From JAGVSV01 sp050952845 (GTDB lineage Bacteria > Bacillota > Clostridia > Christensenellales > Aristaeellaceae), in contig JBMNLP010000001.1 in the NCBI GenBank assembly GCA_050952845.1, forward strand, positions 1,922,001-1,986,000: DNA of 64,000 bases, written 5' to 3'. The translations under genes were made by a program, and so were the position numbers. The notes beneath the pieces are model-generated. The model made no database searches and had not been told where the DNA came from. It saw nothing but the letters and a program-made list of their open reading frames with translations. Positions 35,386 to 44,927 of this stretch are shown in pieces. Numbering within the stretch: position 1 is the stretch's first letter; every line of letters starts with the position of its first letter.

Positions 35386-36459
35386 TTACGCCCGCCGGGC
35401 GCTGCGGATGATCCCGCCGCCCAGGCAGACGTCGCCGTTGTAAAACACAGCGCTCTGGCCGGGGGTTATTGCCCGCTGAGGCGCATCAAAGCATACGCTG
35501 AGCATGCCGCCGCCTAAGTTGGTCATCGTGACCTGCTGGTCAGGCTGCCTGTATCTGAACCGGGCATGGAGCAGCGCGCTCTCCCCTTCGAGGCAGGGCG
35601 GCTCGTCCATCCAGGTCGCCTGCTCGATATCGGCGCCGGATGAAAACAGCAGCGGGTGATCTTCGCCCTGCGCGACAATGAGGGCATTATCCTCCAGGCG
35701 CTTGTCCACCACAAAAAAACTGCGCCCATCGCCGCGGCCCCCGATCCCCAAGCCCCGGCGCTGGCCGAGGGTATAGTACATCAGCCCGTCATGGGTGCCG
35801 ACGGTTTCGCCGTCGACAGTCAACATGGGGCCGGGCTGCGCCGGCAGATAATCCGCTAAGAAGCGCTTGAAGTTTCTCTCGCCAATAAAGCAGATACCGG
35901 TCGAGTCCTTCCGCTCGGCCACGGGCAGCCCGGCATCCCGGGCAATGGCCCGCACCTGCCCTTTGGTCAGGTCGCCCACCGGAAATAATGCACCAGCTAC
36001 CTGTCGCTTTTTAAGCATATAGAGAAAATAGCTCTGGTCCTTGTTGCTGTCGGTCCCTTTCAGGAGCCGGTCTGCCCCATCCTTGCGTACAAAATGCCCG
36101 GTAGCCATATGCACAGCCCCCAGCTGCAGCGTAAAGTCGAAAAACGCCTTGAACTTGATTTCCCTGTTGCACAGCACGTCCGGGTTGGGCGTACGCCCTG
36201 CCTGCAGCTCCTGCAGGAAAAGAGTAAAAACCCGCTCGCGGTATTCCGCGGCAAAGTTGACAGCATAATAGGGAATGCCGATGACCTCGCAGGTTCTCTG
36301 CACGTCCTCCCAGTCCTGCTGGGCGGCGCAGACGCCCTGTTCATCCTGTTCATCCCAGTTTTTCATAAACACGCCGACCACATCACGGCCCTGGCGCTTC
36401 AACAGCAGCGCCGCTACGGCGGAATCCACACCGCCCGACATGCCCACTACAACGCGCAT
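35386..36459 (-). CDS. mnmA: tRNA-specific 2-thiouridylase MnmA
   Basis: The protein has 357 residues from the ATG at 36457-36459, which overlaps the stop of the upstream kinase gene (ATGA). The frame is open further upstream, but that part is antisense or shadow of the kinase. The PP-loop is MSGGVDSAVAA. One catalytic cysteine lies in PNPDVLCNREIKF and the second in DSTGICFIGER. The C-terminal beta barrel ends GQSAVFYNGDVCLGGGII. It thiolates U34 of tRNA-Lys, -Glu and -Gln. The substrate tRNA-Lys(TTT) and lysS are both in this window. Confidence 0.95.
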   Translation of the reverse strand: MRVVVGMSGGVDSAVAALLLKRQGRDVVGVFMKNWDEQDEQGVCAAQQDWEDVQRTCEVIGIPYYAVNFAAEYRERVFTLFLQELQAGRTPNPDVLCNREIKFKAFFDFTLQLGAVHMATGHFVRKDGADRLLKGTDSNKDQSYFLYMLKKRQVAGALFPVGDLTKGQVRAIARDAGLPVAERKDSTGICFIGERNFKRFLADYLPAQPGPMLTVDGETVGTHDGLMYYTLGQRRGLGIGGRGDGRSFFVVDKRLEDNALIVAQGEDHPLLFSSGADIEQATWMDEPPCLEGESALLHARFRYRQPDQQVTMTNLGGGMLSVCFDAPQRAITPGQSAVFYNGDVCLGGGIIRSARRA

Positions 36460-37739
36460 CAGGCGACGCCTGCCTGCTCCAGCCGCGCCATCACGGCGCT
36501 GAGCACATCCTTGAACACCTGACCCACATCGCGCGACGCGTCGATCGCGCAAAAGCGGCCTTTTTCCTCTTTCACCAGCAGGCGGAAAGCAGCCTCCACG
36601 CGCTTGTGGAAAGCGGCATCCTGCATTTCGATGCGATCGGATTGGGAAACGCCGGTGCGCCTTCCCATAGCTAACTGCTGGTCGATGTCCAGGTAAACCG
36701 TCATGTCCGGCCACAGGTTGTCCATGGCGGGCTGGTTGATGGCGCGCACCAGGTCCATCCCCAGCTCGCGGCCGGCACCCTGGTACGCGATGCTGGAATC
36801 CACATACCGGTCGCTGAGCACAATCTTGCCCTGTCTTAGCGCCGGCATCACGACCTCGCGGACATGCTGGGCTCTGGCCGCGGCGTATAACAACGCCTCG
36901 GTCATGCTGCACATGCCGCTGTTGTCCCTGTCCAAGAGGATCTGTCTGATTTTTTCCGAAACGGCGCACCCGCCGGGCTCCCTGGTCAATAGCACGCTGT
37001 AGCCGCTGGCTACGAGCCGATCGTACAGCATCCTGGCCTGCGTCGATTTTCCCGACCCGTCATTGCCTTCAAACGAAATAAAGAACGGCTTTGCCTCCGG
37101 CTGCGCAACACCCAGCAGACGGTAAAAGTCAGCTACCGACGCCACCAGGTGTGTAGGCGAGGCTGCCTCAAGCTCCTTCCGCGGGCCATAGCCGTACAGC
37201 ACGGCGATGCTATCCATACCCAGCTGGTGCGCAGCGATGATGTCGCTGCCGCGGTCGCCAACCATGACGGCGCCTTGCGTATTATCCAGCGCCCTGATGA
37301 TCAGGTCGCGCTTATCGGCGTTATATTCCTGCGGGCCAGGGCCAATGATGCGGTCAAAATAATGATCGAGGTTGAAATGGCGCAGGATGTCGATGCTGAC
37401 TTTCTGCAGTTTACCTGTTGCCACTGCCAGGCGGACACCCTGAGACCGCAAGCCTTGAAGCAGCCCGCGCACGCCCGGATATACCCGGTTTTCCTGCCAA
37501 CCGATGGTGTTGTACCGCTCCCGGTACAGCCGGGTAGCCTCGATGGCTTCCTCCTGCGTCATACCGGCATATTGCACAAAGGATCCCACCAGCGGAGGGC
37601 CCAAAAACCTGTGCAGCTCCTCCTCCGGCAGCGGCGACCGGTCCATGCGCTGCAGTGCATGGGTGACGCAGGCTGTGATACCGGGTGCCGAATCGGTCAG
37701 CGTGCCGTCCAGATCGAATACGACCGCCCGGTATGTCAT
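36459..37739 (-). CDS. tmk: HAD phosphatase - thymidylate kinase fusion
   Basis: The single 426-residue frame joins two enzymes. Residues 1-213 are a HAD hydrolase of the phosphoglycolate phosphatase/PpaX type: motif I FDLDGTLTDS (D9, D11), motif II VATGK (T108), K143, and motif IV VGDRGSD (D162, D166). Residues 218-426 are thymidylate kinase: Walker A FEGNDGSGKST (223-233), TREPGG, DRYVDSSIAYQGAGRE and the lid-like RRTGVSQSDRIE. The junction VAQPEAKPFFISF shows no stop or restart codon pair. Tmk converts dTMP to dTDP; the HAD substrate is unknown. It overlaps the genes on both sides by ATGA. Confidence 0.9.
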   Translation of the reverse strand: MTYRAVVFDLDGTLTDSAPGITACVTHALQRMDRSPLPEEELHRFLGPPLVGSFVQYAGMTQEEAIEATRLYRERYNTIGWQENRVYPGVRGLLQGLRSQGVRLAVATGKLQKVSIDILRHFNLDHYFDRIIGPGPQEYNADKRDLIIRALDNTQGAVMVGDRGSDIIAAHQLGMDSIAVLYGYGPRKELEAASPTHLVASVADFYRLLGVAQPEAKPFFISFEGNDGSGKSTQARMLYDRLVASGYSVLLTREPGGCAVSEKIRQILLDRDNSGMCSMTEALLYAAARAQHVREVVMPALRQGKIVLSDRYVDSSIAYQGAGRELGMDLVRAINQPAMDNLWPDMTVYLDIDQQLAMGRRTGVSQSDRIEMQDAAFHKRVEAAFRLLVKEEKGRFCAIDASRDVGQVFKDVLSAVMARLEQAGVA

Positions 37740-38446
37740 GAAGGGGGCTCCTGCTGCGTGAGAAAGTCCGGCGGGTCGCCGCGGGTTTCCTGCACCAGGG
37801 CGTTGAGGAAGGGAATCACATTGGCGTCGTTGCCGTTGTTGACCGTCACGCTCAGGTACATGTCGCGGTTGTCGATCATCAGGTCGTTCATGAAGCCGAA
37901 CAGCGATGCGGCGGGGATGCCATACAGGTGCCGCTCAGGCTGATAATCTGCCGGCAGCTCGTCCATCTCGGACACAGCCAGGGTAACATAGCCTGCGGAA
38001 GTATCGATGCCCTCTAAGTTCAGCTCGCCCGAGGCAGCCAGATCCTCCAGTTCAAGAAAGGCACCCTGAGAAGCGAAACGCTTGAAGTCGTCGGAGCACA
38101 GCATGTAGATATCGCCTTCCTGGGCAGCGATGTAGGTGGTCAGCTGCATGATGGCGTATACATCTTCCTGCGAGGACATCTGCAGCTGTACGGCATCGAC
38201 CAGCTCCATGTCCGGTACAGCCTCCTGCCACAGCTTGGTCAGAAAGGGCTCCAGCAGCTCGTCGCTTGTTGTGGCGCTTTGGATATACAGGTCGATGCGT
38301 TTGTCCTGCGGCGGCCTGTAAGCCGTGGATGTATAGATCAGGTTCCAGCCGAACAGGGACAGGACAACCAGCAGCGCATACTTCCATAGGCTATACGCAA
38401 AATGGTGCCGTACAGCCTGGGCTGTCAACTTTGTCTTCAACATCAC
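37736..38446 (-). CDS. Hypothetical membrane-anchored extracytoplasmic protein
   Basis: The 236-residue protein has a short cytoplasmic N-terminus, one transmembrane helix (about residues 20-43) and an outside domain. It shows DLYIQSATTSDELLEPFLTKLWQ, QEGDIYMLCSDDFKRFASQGAFLELEDL and RHLYGIPAASLFGF, a pattern reminiscent of extracellular solute-binding folds. No family is confidently recognised. It overlaps both lysS and the HAD/tmk gene by ATGA, so it is locked into an operon of core enzymes. That is an odd context for an envelope protein. Confidence 0.65.
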   Translation of the reverse strand: MMLKTKLTAQAVRHHFAYSLWKYALLVVLSLFGWNLIYTSTAYRPPQDKRIDLYIQSATTSDELLEPFLTKLWQEAVPDMELVDAVQLQMSSQEDVYAIMQLTTYIAAQEGDIYMLCSDDFKRFASQGAFLELEDLAASGELNLEGIDTSAGYVTLAVSEMDELPADYQPERHLYGIPAASLFGFMNDLMIDNRDMYLSVTVNNGNDANVIPFLNALVQETRGDPPDFLTQQEPPS

Positions 38447-39975
38447 AGCATCTCCTCGATCGGTTCATCCTGGTTTCCCCTGCGGGGTAAGCCGATGGGC
38501 TTCATCGTTGGAAACAGCAGCACATCGCGGATGGACGCGCTGTCGGTAAACAACATGATTGCCCTGTCCACACCGATGCCCATGCCACCGGTGGGCGGCA
38601 TACCGTATTCCAGCGCATTGACAAAATCGTCATCCACCCTGGCAGTCAGCGCCCCCTGCGCATGCCGCTCCTGCACCTGGCGGACAAAGCGCTCCCGCTG
38701 ATCCACCGGGTCGTTCAGCTCGCTGAAGGCGTTGCCGAATTCGCTGGCGCAAATGAACGCCTCAAAGCGCTCAGTCAGATCAGGGTTGTCCTTCTTGCGC
38801 TTAGCCAGCGGCGAAATGTCCACCGGGTAATCGATGATGAAGGTGGGTTGAATCAGGTGTTTTTCTACATACTCATCAAACAGCGCCGCCAGGCAATCGC
38901 CGCGCGTCGCCCCAGGCTCATGGTGCACGCCCAGCGCCTTCAGGGTTGCCTGGGCGTCCTCCGGCGTTTTCCAGGCAAAGTAGTCGACCCCGCTGTACTG
39001 CTTAACCGCGTCAGCCATGGACATACGCTTCCAGGGCGCCTTCAGGCAGATTTCCTGCCCCTGGTAGGTGATCGTCTCACCACCCGTCAGCTCCCGGGCA
39101 ATATAGCAAAACATGTCCTCAATGATGCGCATCATCTCATGATAATCTACATAGGCCTGGTACAGCTCCACCATGGTAAACTCGGGGTTGTGGGTGGCAT
39201 CCATGCCCTCGTTGCGGAATATCCTGCCGATTTCGTACACCTTGTCAAAACCGCCCACGATCAGCCGCTTCAGGTATAACTCCAGCTCGATGCGCAGGTA
39301 CATGTCGATGCTCAGCGCGTTGATGTGTGTAATAAACGGACGGGCTGCCGCGCCGCTCTCCGATGTGTGCAGGATGGGGGTATCCACCTCCAAAAACCCG
39401 CGTTCGTTTAAAAAAGTGCGGATCGCCGCGATGATTTTGGTCCGCTTGATGAATACATCGCGCACTTCCGGGTTGACCACCATGTCCACATACCGCTGCC
39501 GGTAGCGAAGGTCCGGATCGGTCAGCCCATGGTACTTCTCCGGCAGCGGCTTGAGGCATTTGCTCAGCAGCAGCAGGCTGTCCGCATGCACGGACACCTC
39601 GCCGGTTCTTGTTTTAAACACTTTGCCGGCAAAACCGATGATGTCCCCGATGTCCATGCCCCTGAACGCTTCGTAAACATCTTCCCCTACCTCCTCCCGC
39701 TTGATGTACACCTGGATTTCACCCTGATGGTCAAGGATATGAGCAAAGCTGGCCTTGCCCATGATGCGCCTGGTCATCATGCGGCCTGCGATGGATACAT
39801 GGGCGCCTTCCATATCATCAAAGCGGTTGATGATATCCCGGCTGGCATGGGAGACGGGGTAGGATGTAATATCGTACGGCGACAGACCCTGCTCGGCCAA
39901 AGCCTGCAGTTTCTTCCGCCTGATCAGCTCCTGCTCGGAATAGTTGGGCTGGCTGACAGCGGCAGTTGGTTCCAT
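38443..39975 (-). CDS. lysS: Lysyl-tRNA synthetase, class II
   Basis: The protein has 510 residues from the ATG at 39973-39975, chosen for AAGGAGA just upstream; the open frame runs further. The N-terminal OB-fold anticodon domain has HVSIAGRMMTRRIMGKASFAHI. Class II motifs are present: motif 2 RIFRNEGMDATHNPEFTMVE and motif 3 GMGIGVDRAIMLF. It charges tRNA-Lys, two of which are encoded at 8.8-9.4 kb. It follows greA by about 20 bp and overlaps the downstream hypothetical gene. No T-box leader is visible. Confidence 0.96.
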   Translation of the reverse strand: MEPTAAVSQPNYSEQELIRRKKLQALAEQGLSPYDITSYPVSHASRDIINRFDDMEGAHVSIAGRMMTRRIMGKASFAHILDHQGEIQVYIKREEVGEDVYEAFRGMDIGDIIGFAGKVFKTRTGEVSVHADSLLLLSKCLKPLPEKYHGLTDPDLRYRQRYVDMVVNPEVRDVFIKRTKIIAAIRTFLNERGFLEVDTPILHTSESGAAARPFITHINALSIDMYLRIELELYLKRLIVGGFDKVYEIGRIFRNEGMDATHNPEFTMVELYQAYVDYHEMMRIIEDMFCYIARELTGGETITYQGQEICLKAPWKRMSMADAVKQYSGVDYFAWKTPEDAQATLKALGVHHEPGATRGDCLAALFDEYVEKHLIQPTFIIDYPVDISPLAKRKKDNPDLTERFEAFICASEFGNAFSELNDPVDQRERFVRQVQERHAQGALTARVDDDFVNALEYGMPPTGGMGIGVDRAIMLFTDSASIRDVLLFPTMKPIGLPRRGNQDEPIEEML

Positions 39976-39994
39976 GGGCTTCTCCTTATACATA

Positions 39995-40483
39995 TTACTT
40001 GTGTATATCCAATACTTCAACGGCCACCAGCCCACCCGGGGTGACAACCTCAACGATCTCCCCACGCTTCTTGCCCAGCAGCGCCGCTCCCATGGGGCTT
40101 TCGTTGGAGATCTTGTTGTTCATCGGGTCGCTCTCGCTGGCGCCAACAATGGCGTACTCAATTTCCTCGTTCAGCTCCTTGTCCAGCACCCTGACCACCG
40201 TGCCGATGTTGACGCTGTCGGTGGAAACGTTTTTGTCCTCGATGACGATCGCTGTGCGGATGGTATTTTCCAGCTCAATGATCATGGCTTCCAGCCGGGA
40301 TTGCTCGTTCTTCGCCTCGTCATACTCGGCATTTTCAGTCAGGTCGCCAAAACCCCGGGCGACTGCAATCATCTCAGCCACCTCTGCCCGCCTGGTCGTT
40401 GCCAAATACTGCAGTTGTTCCTCCAGTTTCTTCATGCCTTCCACAGAAACAACCGTTTTGTTGCTGTGCTCATGCTCAGCCAT
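39995..40483 (-). CDS. greA: Transcription elongation factor GreA
   Basis: The protein has 162 residues from the ATG at 40481-40483 behind AGGTGG. The N-terminal coiled coil has GFGDLTENAEYDEAKNEQ, with the acidic DxxE tip residues of GreA that enter the polymerase channel. The C-terminal FKBP-like domain ends ISNESPMGAALLGKKRGEIVEV. It rescues backtracked RNA polymerase. It is first in the greA-lysS-unknown-HAD/tmk-mnmA operon. Confidence 0.95.
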   Translation of the reverse strand: MAEHEHSNKTVVSVEGMKKLEEQLQYLATTRRAEVAEMIAVARGFGDLTENAEYDEAKNEQSRLEAMIIELENTIRTAIVIEDKNVSTDSVNIGTVVRVLDKELNEEIEYAIVGASESDPMNNKISNESPMGAALLGKKRGEIVEVVTPGGLVAVEVLDIHK

Positions 40484-40706
40484 TTTTATGCACCACCTAT
40501 ACATTGCTCCATGATTGCTCCGCCCAGAACCATGCACTCAGCCAACTATGGGCAGATCAGCGCGCCGGCAACCACCGTATAAAAGAAGTCCCGAACACTG
40601 CACCCAGTTCCTGCATGCAGCCTTTCGGACATCAAGCGCGCTGATAAATCAACCAACTCGTCAGCAGAGCGGCGTTGATGCGGCACATTCTGCTGACGGT
40701 GAAGGT

Positions 40707-40735
40707 ATTATACGATATTACCCTGTCAAATGCAA
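40707..40735 (-). promoter_or_regulatory. Promoter of the greA-lysS operon
   Basis: On the reverse strand TTGCAT (40730-40735) and TATAAT (40707-40712) are 17 bp apart. A TTGACA also occurs nearby, but only 11 bp from the same -10 box. The resulting leader of about 215 nt (40484-40700) holds no feature I recognise. Confidence 0.65.
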
Positions 40736-40742
40736 TCGCATG

Positions 40743-42716
40743 TCAGGCGTACGACAGCTCCAGGACGGTATAGCCCGGCATGTGCTGCAGCACCACGCCG
40801 GATTCGTCGATCGGCAGCACCTCCCCTTCAGGCACAACGCGCGCGGCCTGCACGCCTCGCGGTAGGTTCAGCGTCAACGTGAGGTTGTGCAGCGGTGTAG
40901 CCTCCTCGATGATATCGATGGTGGCGGACTTGCGCACGGGAATGTAGTGCAGCAGGTGGACAGCATAGCGCTTGTGCTCGGGCTGGTCCAGCACGGTCAC
41001 CACCAGGGTGTCCGGGCCATCGTGGCTGACCAGGGGCCTCTCCAGCAGCGCCAGGACAGCGTTACGGATCAGGGTTTTGCACCAGCGTGGCGCATTGTCC
41101 CGATACTGCAAAAATAGCGGGTGCCCAAACAGGATGACGCTGCCGTTACGTACTGCTGCTGGATAGGCGTCGCCCGGTGCCGCGGGCGTATAGCGGTGAG
41201 AGCAGAACGTAAAGCCTTCACGCGGGAAGTAGGGCGCTATAGCGCTGAGGATGGCCTCTCCACCCGCGGGCTCGATAGCCTCCCCTTGCAGATAGATGAC
41301 GTATTTCGCATCTGCTTCCAAGCCTTTCGCTAACAACCCCTTTGGCTCAATAAAATCCGGATACTTGTGGCGGGGGCCCAGGTGCCGCGCGCCGAAGGAG
41401 GCGGGATACGCACCTGTTGCAGCGTTGAAACCGCCCTTTGCGCAGGCGATCACCGCGCCACCCTGTGCCACGTAAGCATCGATGCGGCGCTGAAAAGCCT
41501 CGTCCACGGTCAGATCGTCGGGGAGGATCAGCAGCCGATAGCCGTCAAACGTCATGTCCGGATCGATGATGTCAAACTGCAGCGCCAACTCGTCCAACAT
41601 CTGCACAGCGCCCAGGATGCTGTCCGGGATCATGTGCTCAGCCAGCGGCGTCTCGGGGGTCACCAGCGCTGCCTCTACTACGGGGGTTGCCGGGCGCGCC
41701 CAGGGCTCGCAGGCTTCGATGCGACGGTACACATCGCCAATCAGCCGGTAGGTAGCCGGGTTCAGCGTGCCGCGCGGCTCCAGCTGGTCCCCCACCGATA
41801 TCGCCATGCCGTAGCTGAGCATACGGAAACACTCAAACTCCAGCGCGGCGGAGTTTTTCAGCGAATGGAAATCGCCCCAGGAGGTGTGGAACTTGCCCGT
41901 CATGCCCATGACGTCCAGCCCTAACTTCCTGGCATACTTGGCCGCAACCGGAAAGTGCAGATAGCCCCAGCCGCCTGACGGCAGGCTTTCGATTTCGAAG
42001 TGAGAGTAAGCGCCCGTGCTGGCCTTGGTGCAGGGGCCAACGTGGCCGGCATTATAAAAAATGGTAGCTTTCGGGTTGATCGCCCGGACATGGGCGGACA
42101 GATCGGCTTTGAAGCCATTGATGGTTTCGACAGCAAAGGCGCGCACCTTGTCCGGGTCGTTCAGGTCGATGCCGCGGTCGGCCATCAGCCGGCGGCAGGC
42201 GGCGCACAGGCAGGGCCTGATGCCCACGATATCAAAGAAGAACCCATCCAGCTCGCTGCCCAGCAGCTCGCCGATTTCGCTGACAATGTCCTTCACATAC
42301 TGGCGATAGGAGGTGTTGACGCACAGCGACTGATAAAACCCGGGTTGGTGGAACGGATCGCCCTCGTGGGCGCCATCCGCCTTGCGGATCAGCCACTCGG
42401 GGCAGGTGTCCGCCTGGTGGCGCGCCCACTGCACCGTCACATACACCGGCGCGCGGATGCCCGCCTCGTGCAGCGCTCGCACCTGCTGAACCAGCAGGTC
42501 CGGCACCTTCAGGTGCGGATGCACATAGTGGGGGTAGCCCTTGCTGGGGTAATATAGCCAGCCGTGATGGCAGGCGCCAAACACCGTGACGGAGTTGATG
42601 TGGGCCTCTCGGCACGTTGTGGCAAACGCTACGGGATCAAAGTCGGCGCCGATGCCGTTGATATGCTCCGATGTATGGAAGTCCAGGTGAACCTGGCGGG
42701 AAGGGATATAGCGCAT
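40743..42716 (-). CDS. Putative glycoside hydrolase (GHL6-like barrel plus beta-galactosidase trimerisation-like domain)
   Basis: The protein has 657 residues from the ATG at 42714-42716 (GGAG 6 bp upstream; an ATG 12 bp earlier is less well placed). The N-terminal barrel has VHLDFHTSEHI, APVYVTVQWARHQADTCPEW and LDGFFFDIVG followed by a CLCAACRR cysteine cluster, as in hypothetical glycosyl hydrolase 6 (GHL6) proteins. The middle part (YRLLILPDDLTVDEAFQRRIDAYVAQGGAVIAC in sense, about residues 410-440) resembles the trimerisation domain of GH42 enzymes. There is no signal peptide. The likely substrate is a cytoplasmic oligosaccharide; specificity is unknown. Confidence 0.7.
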   Translation of the reverse strand: MRYIPSRQVHLDFHTSEHINGIGADFDPVAFATTCREAHINSVTVFGACHHGWLYYPSKGYPHYVHPHLKVPDLLVQQVRALHEAGIRAPVYVTVQWARHQADTCPEWLIRKADGAHEGDPFHQPGFYQSLCVNTSYRQYVKDIVSEIGELLGSELDGFFFDIVGIRPCLCAACRRLMADRGIDLNDPDKVRAFAVETINGFKADLSAHVRAINPKATIFYNAGHVGPCTKASTGAYSHFEIESLPSGGWGYLHFPVAAKYARKLGLDVMGMTGKFHTSWGDFHSLKNSAALEFECFRMLSYGMAISVGDQLEPRGTLNPATYRLIGDVYRRIEACEPWARPATPVVEAALVTPETPLAEHMIPDSILGAVQMLDELALQFDIIDPDMTFDGYRLLILPDDLTVDEAFQRRIDAYVAQGGAVIACAKGGFNAATGAYPASFGARHLGPRHKYPDFIEPKGLLAKGLEADAKYVIYLQGEAIEPAGGEAILSAIAPYFPREGFTFCSHRYTPAAPGDAYPAAVRNGSVILFGHPLFLQYRDNAPRWCKTLIRNAVLALLERPLVSHDGPDTLVVTVLDQPEHKRYAVHLLHYIPVRKSATIDIIEEATPLHNLTLTLNLPRGVQAARVVPEGEVLPIDESGVVLQHMPGYTVLELSYA

Positions 42717-42789
42717 TGCATGCTCCATTTCTGCCGGCTTGCCCTCCGGCGAACGGCGGCGCAGCCAGCTTGGTTTATTTTATGCTTCA

Positions 42790-42906
42790 ATCATAGCAAT
42801 AATACCGACAGGCGTCAACAAACAAACAACCGGACTTGACAAACCCTGTTATACCAACGTAAAACATTAATGCATCCAAAGGGGCGAGGGATTTTGGCTT
42901 GCAGCG
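42790..42906 (+). repeat. Left copy of the 117-bp direct repeat flanking the IS
   Basis: It is identical base for base to 44995-45111. It begins ATCATAGCAATAATACC and ends GGCTTGCAGCG. It is read as a target-site duplication because the unit on the right continues uninterrupted into repeat copy D, whereas the left unit stops at the IS end. Confidence 0.85.
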
Positions 42907-43036
42907 CGGGAGTTTGACACTTGATAAAGCATGAAAGCGCCATAACGCCTTGTGTAGCAATAAAAGATTTGTCAATTTTTCTGTATTTATATGTTGTATG
43001 TGTTGTATTTTTGGTATAATGGAAAAGGGTGATTTT

Positions 43037-44896
43037 ATGAAGCTGTATTACGATAAGAGACTGAGTGATCCGACGTATTATGTTCACCAGGGAATCAGAA
43101 ACGGAAAAAAGACAACCACCAGGATCGTAAAGAAAATCGGTAAGCATTCAGAATTGTTAAAGATAACGGGTGACCCGCTGGCCTATGCCAAAGCAGAAAT
43201 CGAAAAAATGAATGAAGAATTCCGGGTCGGCAGAGTGCAGTTCGAAATGAAGTGTGATTTTAATGAACGTGTGCGCAAAACTGATCGGGATGTTTCGGCT
43301 TCGACTCAGCAAAATGTTGGGTATTTCTTTTTACAGTATATTCTGAATCGCTTGAATCTAAAGCAGTTCTTCTCCGAGATCACCGCGGACAGGAAAATGA
43401 CCTATGATTGCTATGATATCAATCGTTTTCTTACTTATGCCCGTATTCTGGATCCGCAGTCCAAATACGGTACATGGGATCGTCTTGATTCCTATTATGA
43501 GAAACCGGATATCGCTTACCAGCACATGATCCGTTTTATGGACATACTGGAAGAGCACTATGACGATTACCTAAAATGGCTCTTCACACAAAGCAGCCAT
43601 ATTGTCCCCCGCAGCACGGCCGTCATGTATTACGATTGCACCAATTTTTATTTTGAAACCGAACAGGAAGACGATGATTACGTTGATCCTGTAACCGGGG
43701 AAATCATGAAAGGCCTGCGTCAATATGGTGTCAGCAAAGAGCACCGGCCCAATCCTGTTGTTGAGATGGGACTGTTCATAGACCAAAGAGGGATTCCCAT
43801 TAGTATGAGCCTTCACCCTGGGAATACCAGCGAACAACTGACAGCCGTTCCTTTGGAACGGGAGATTGTCCATATGCTGAATGGAGCAAAGCTTATCTAT
43901 TGCGCCGATGCAGGTCTGGGTTCTTACAATATCCGCAAGTTTAACAGTATGGGTGGAAGAGCGTTTATTGTGACCCAGTCCATTAAAAAGCTCAGTCATA
44001 TACTCAAAGAAGCTATCTTTGAGGGCGGCGATTACAAGCTGCTTTCAAATGACCGGCCTGTCACACTTGATTATATGAAGAGCTTTGACCGACAGGACGA
44101 AGCAAACCTGAGTTTGTACAATGATTTTGCGTATAAAGTACTCAATGCAGACCGGGCCGTCGATCTGGGTCTCTACGAAGAAGTAAAAACCGCGAGTGGG
44201 AAAACCAAAAGGGTCAAGGCTGCCGGACAACTAAAACAGCGTGTTATTGTGACCTTTTCCCGTAAGATGAAAGAGTACCAGCAGTATATCCGGGACCGGC
44301 AGTTGGAGAGGGCACGCACGCTTGTACGCTCAAAAGACCCGGAAGAGATTCGGAAAGGGCCCCATGATGTAAGACGTTTCATGAAACGCGTTGTGACGAC
44401 ATCGACCGGTGAAAAAGCGGATATCTCTTATGTTATTGACGAAGAAAAAGTCGCTGAAGAGGCTAAGTATGACGGCTTCTATGCTGTTGCTACCAACCTT
44501 GAAGACAAGGCTGCCGATATCCTGGCTGTTTCCAAAGAAAGATACAGGATTGAAGACTGCTTCCGTATTATGAAGACTAACTTTTCCGGACGTCCTGTCA
44601 ATCACCGTAATCCGGAGCGCATCAAGGCTCATTTCCTGATCTGCTATACAGCTCTGTTGGTATATCGTCTGCTTGAATGCCAGCTTGATGACAATGGGAC
44701 CCATGTTACCACTGACCATCTGATTGCTACACTCAAGAATATGAACGTTGTCAACATCCATGATGTTCAGTATATGGCATTGTACGAAGGGAGTAAAACA
44801 CTTGACGCGCTAACAGCCCTCACCGGTTTAGTTCTTGACCGCATGCATTACAGGCCTAAGGAACTGAATCAGCTGATAAGAAAATTTCTGAAATGA
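43037..44896 (+). CDS. IS1634-family transposase
   Basis: The protein has 619 residues from the ATG at 43037 (MKLYYDKRLSDPTYY), behind AAAGGGTGAT; the frame is open to 42950 without a ribosome site. DDE transposase features of the IS4 superfamily are present: YYDCTNFYFETE for the first Asp region, YCADAGLGSYNIRKF for the second, and YRIEDCFRIMKTNFSGRPVNHR for the Y-(2)-E-type C-terminal signature. QYGVSKEHRPNPVVEMGLFID is typical of the IS1634 branch. No frameshift or stop interrupts it. Confidence 0.9.
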   Translation: MKLYYDKRLSDPTYYVHQGIRNGKKTTTRIVKKIGKHSELLKITGDPLAYAKAEIEKMNEEFRVGRVQFEMKCDFNERVRKTDRDVSASTQQNVGYFFLQYILNRLNLKQFFSEITADRKMTYDCYDINRFLTYARILDPQSKYGTWDRLDSYYEKPDIAYQHMIRFMDILEEHYDDYLKWLFTQSSHIVPRSTAVMYYDCTNFYFETEQEDDDYVDPVTGEIMKGLRQYGVSKEHRPNPVVEMGLFIDQRGIPISMSLHPGNTSEQLTAVPLEREIVHMLNGAKLIYCADAGLGSYNIRKFNSMGGRAFIVTQSIKKLSHILKEAIFEGGDYKLLSNDRPVTLDYMKSFDRQDEANLSLYNDFAYKVLNADRAVDLGLYEEVKTASGKTKRVKAAGQLKQRVIVTFSRKMKEYQQYIRDRQLERARTLVRSKDPEEIRKGPHDVRRFMKRVVTTSTGEKADISYVIDEEKVAEEAKYDGFYAVATNLEDKAADILAVSKERYRIEDCFRIMKTNFSGRPVNHRNPERIKAHFLICYTALLVYRLLECQLDDNGTHVTTDHLIATLKNMNVVNIHDVQYMALYEGSKTLDALTALTGLVLDRMHYRPKELNQLIRKFLK

Positions 44897-44927
44897 TGAT
44901 CCCATACAACACTTTTTTTATGAAGCG

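Noticed and set aside
36459..36969. N-terminal extension of the mnmA frame to 36969
   Set aside because: The extension is antisense-free but lies in another frame of the thymidylate kinase gene. MnmA homology begins at the ATG at 36459, and that ATG overlaps the kinase stop.
40719..40731. TTGACA as the -35 box for greA
   Set aside because: It is only 11 bp from the TATAAT. The TTGCAT with 17-bp spacing fits better.
39976..40742. T-box leader for lysS or a riboswitch before greA
   Set aside because: No T-box sequence or antiterminator hairpin was found. The greA leader shows no known motif.
42950..43036. Upstream extension of the transposase
   Set aside because: No ribosome site. The residues before MKLYYDKRL lack family similarity and lie near the IS left end.
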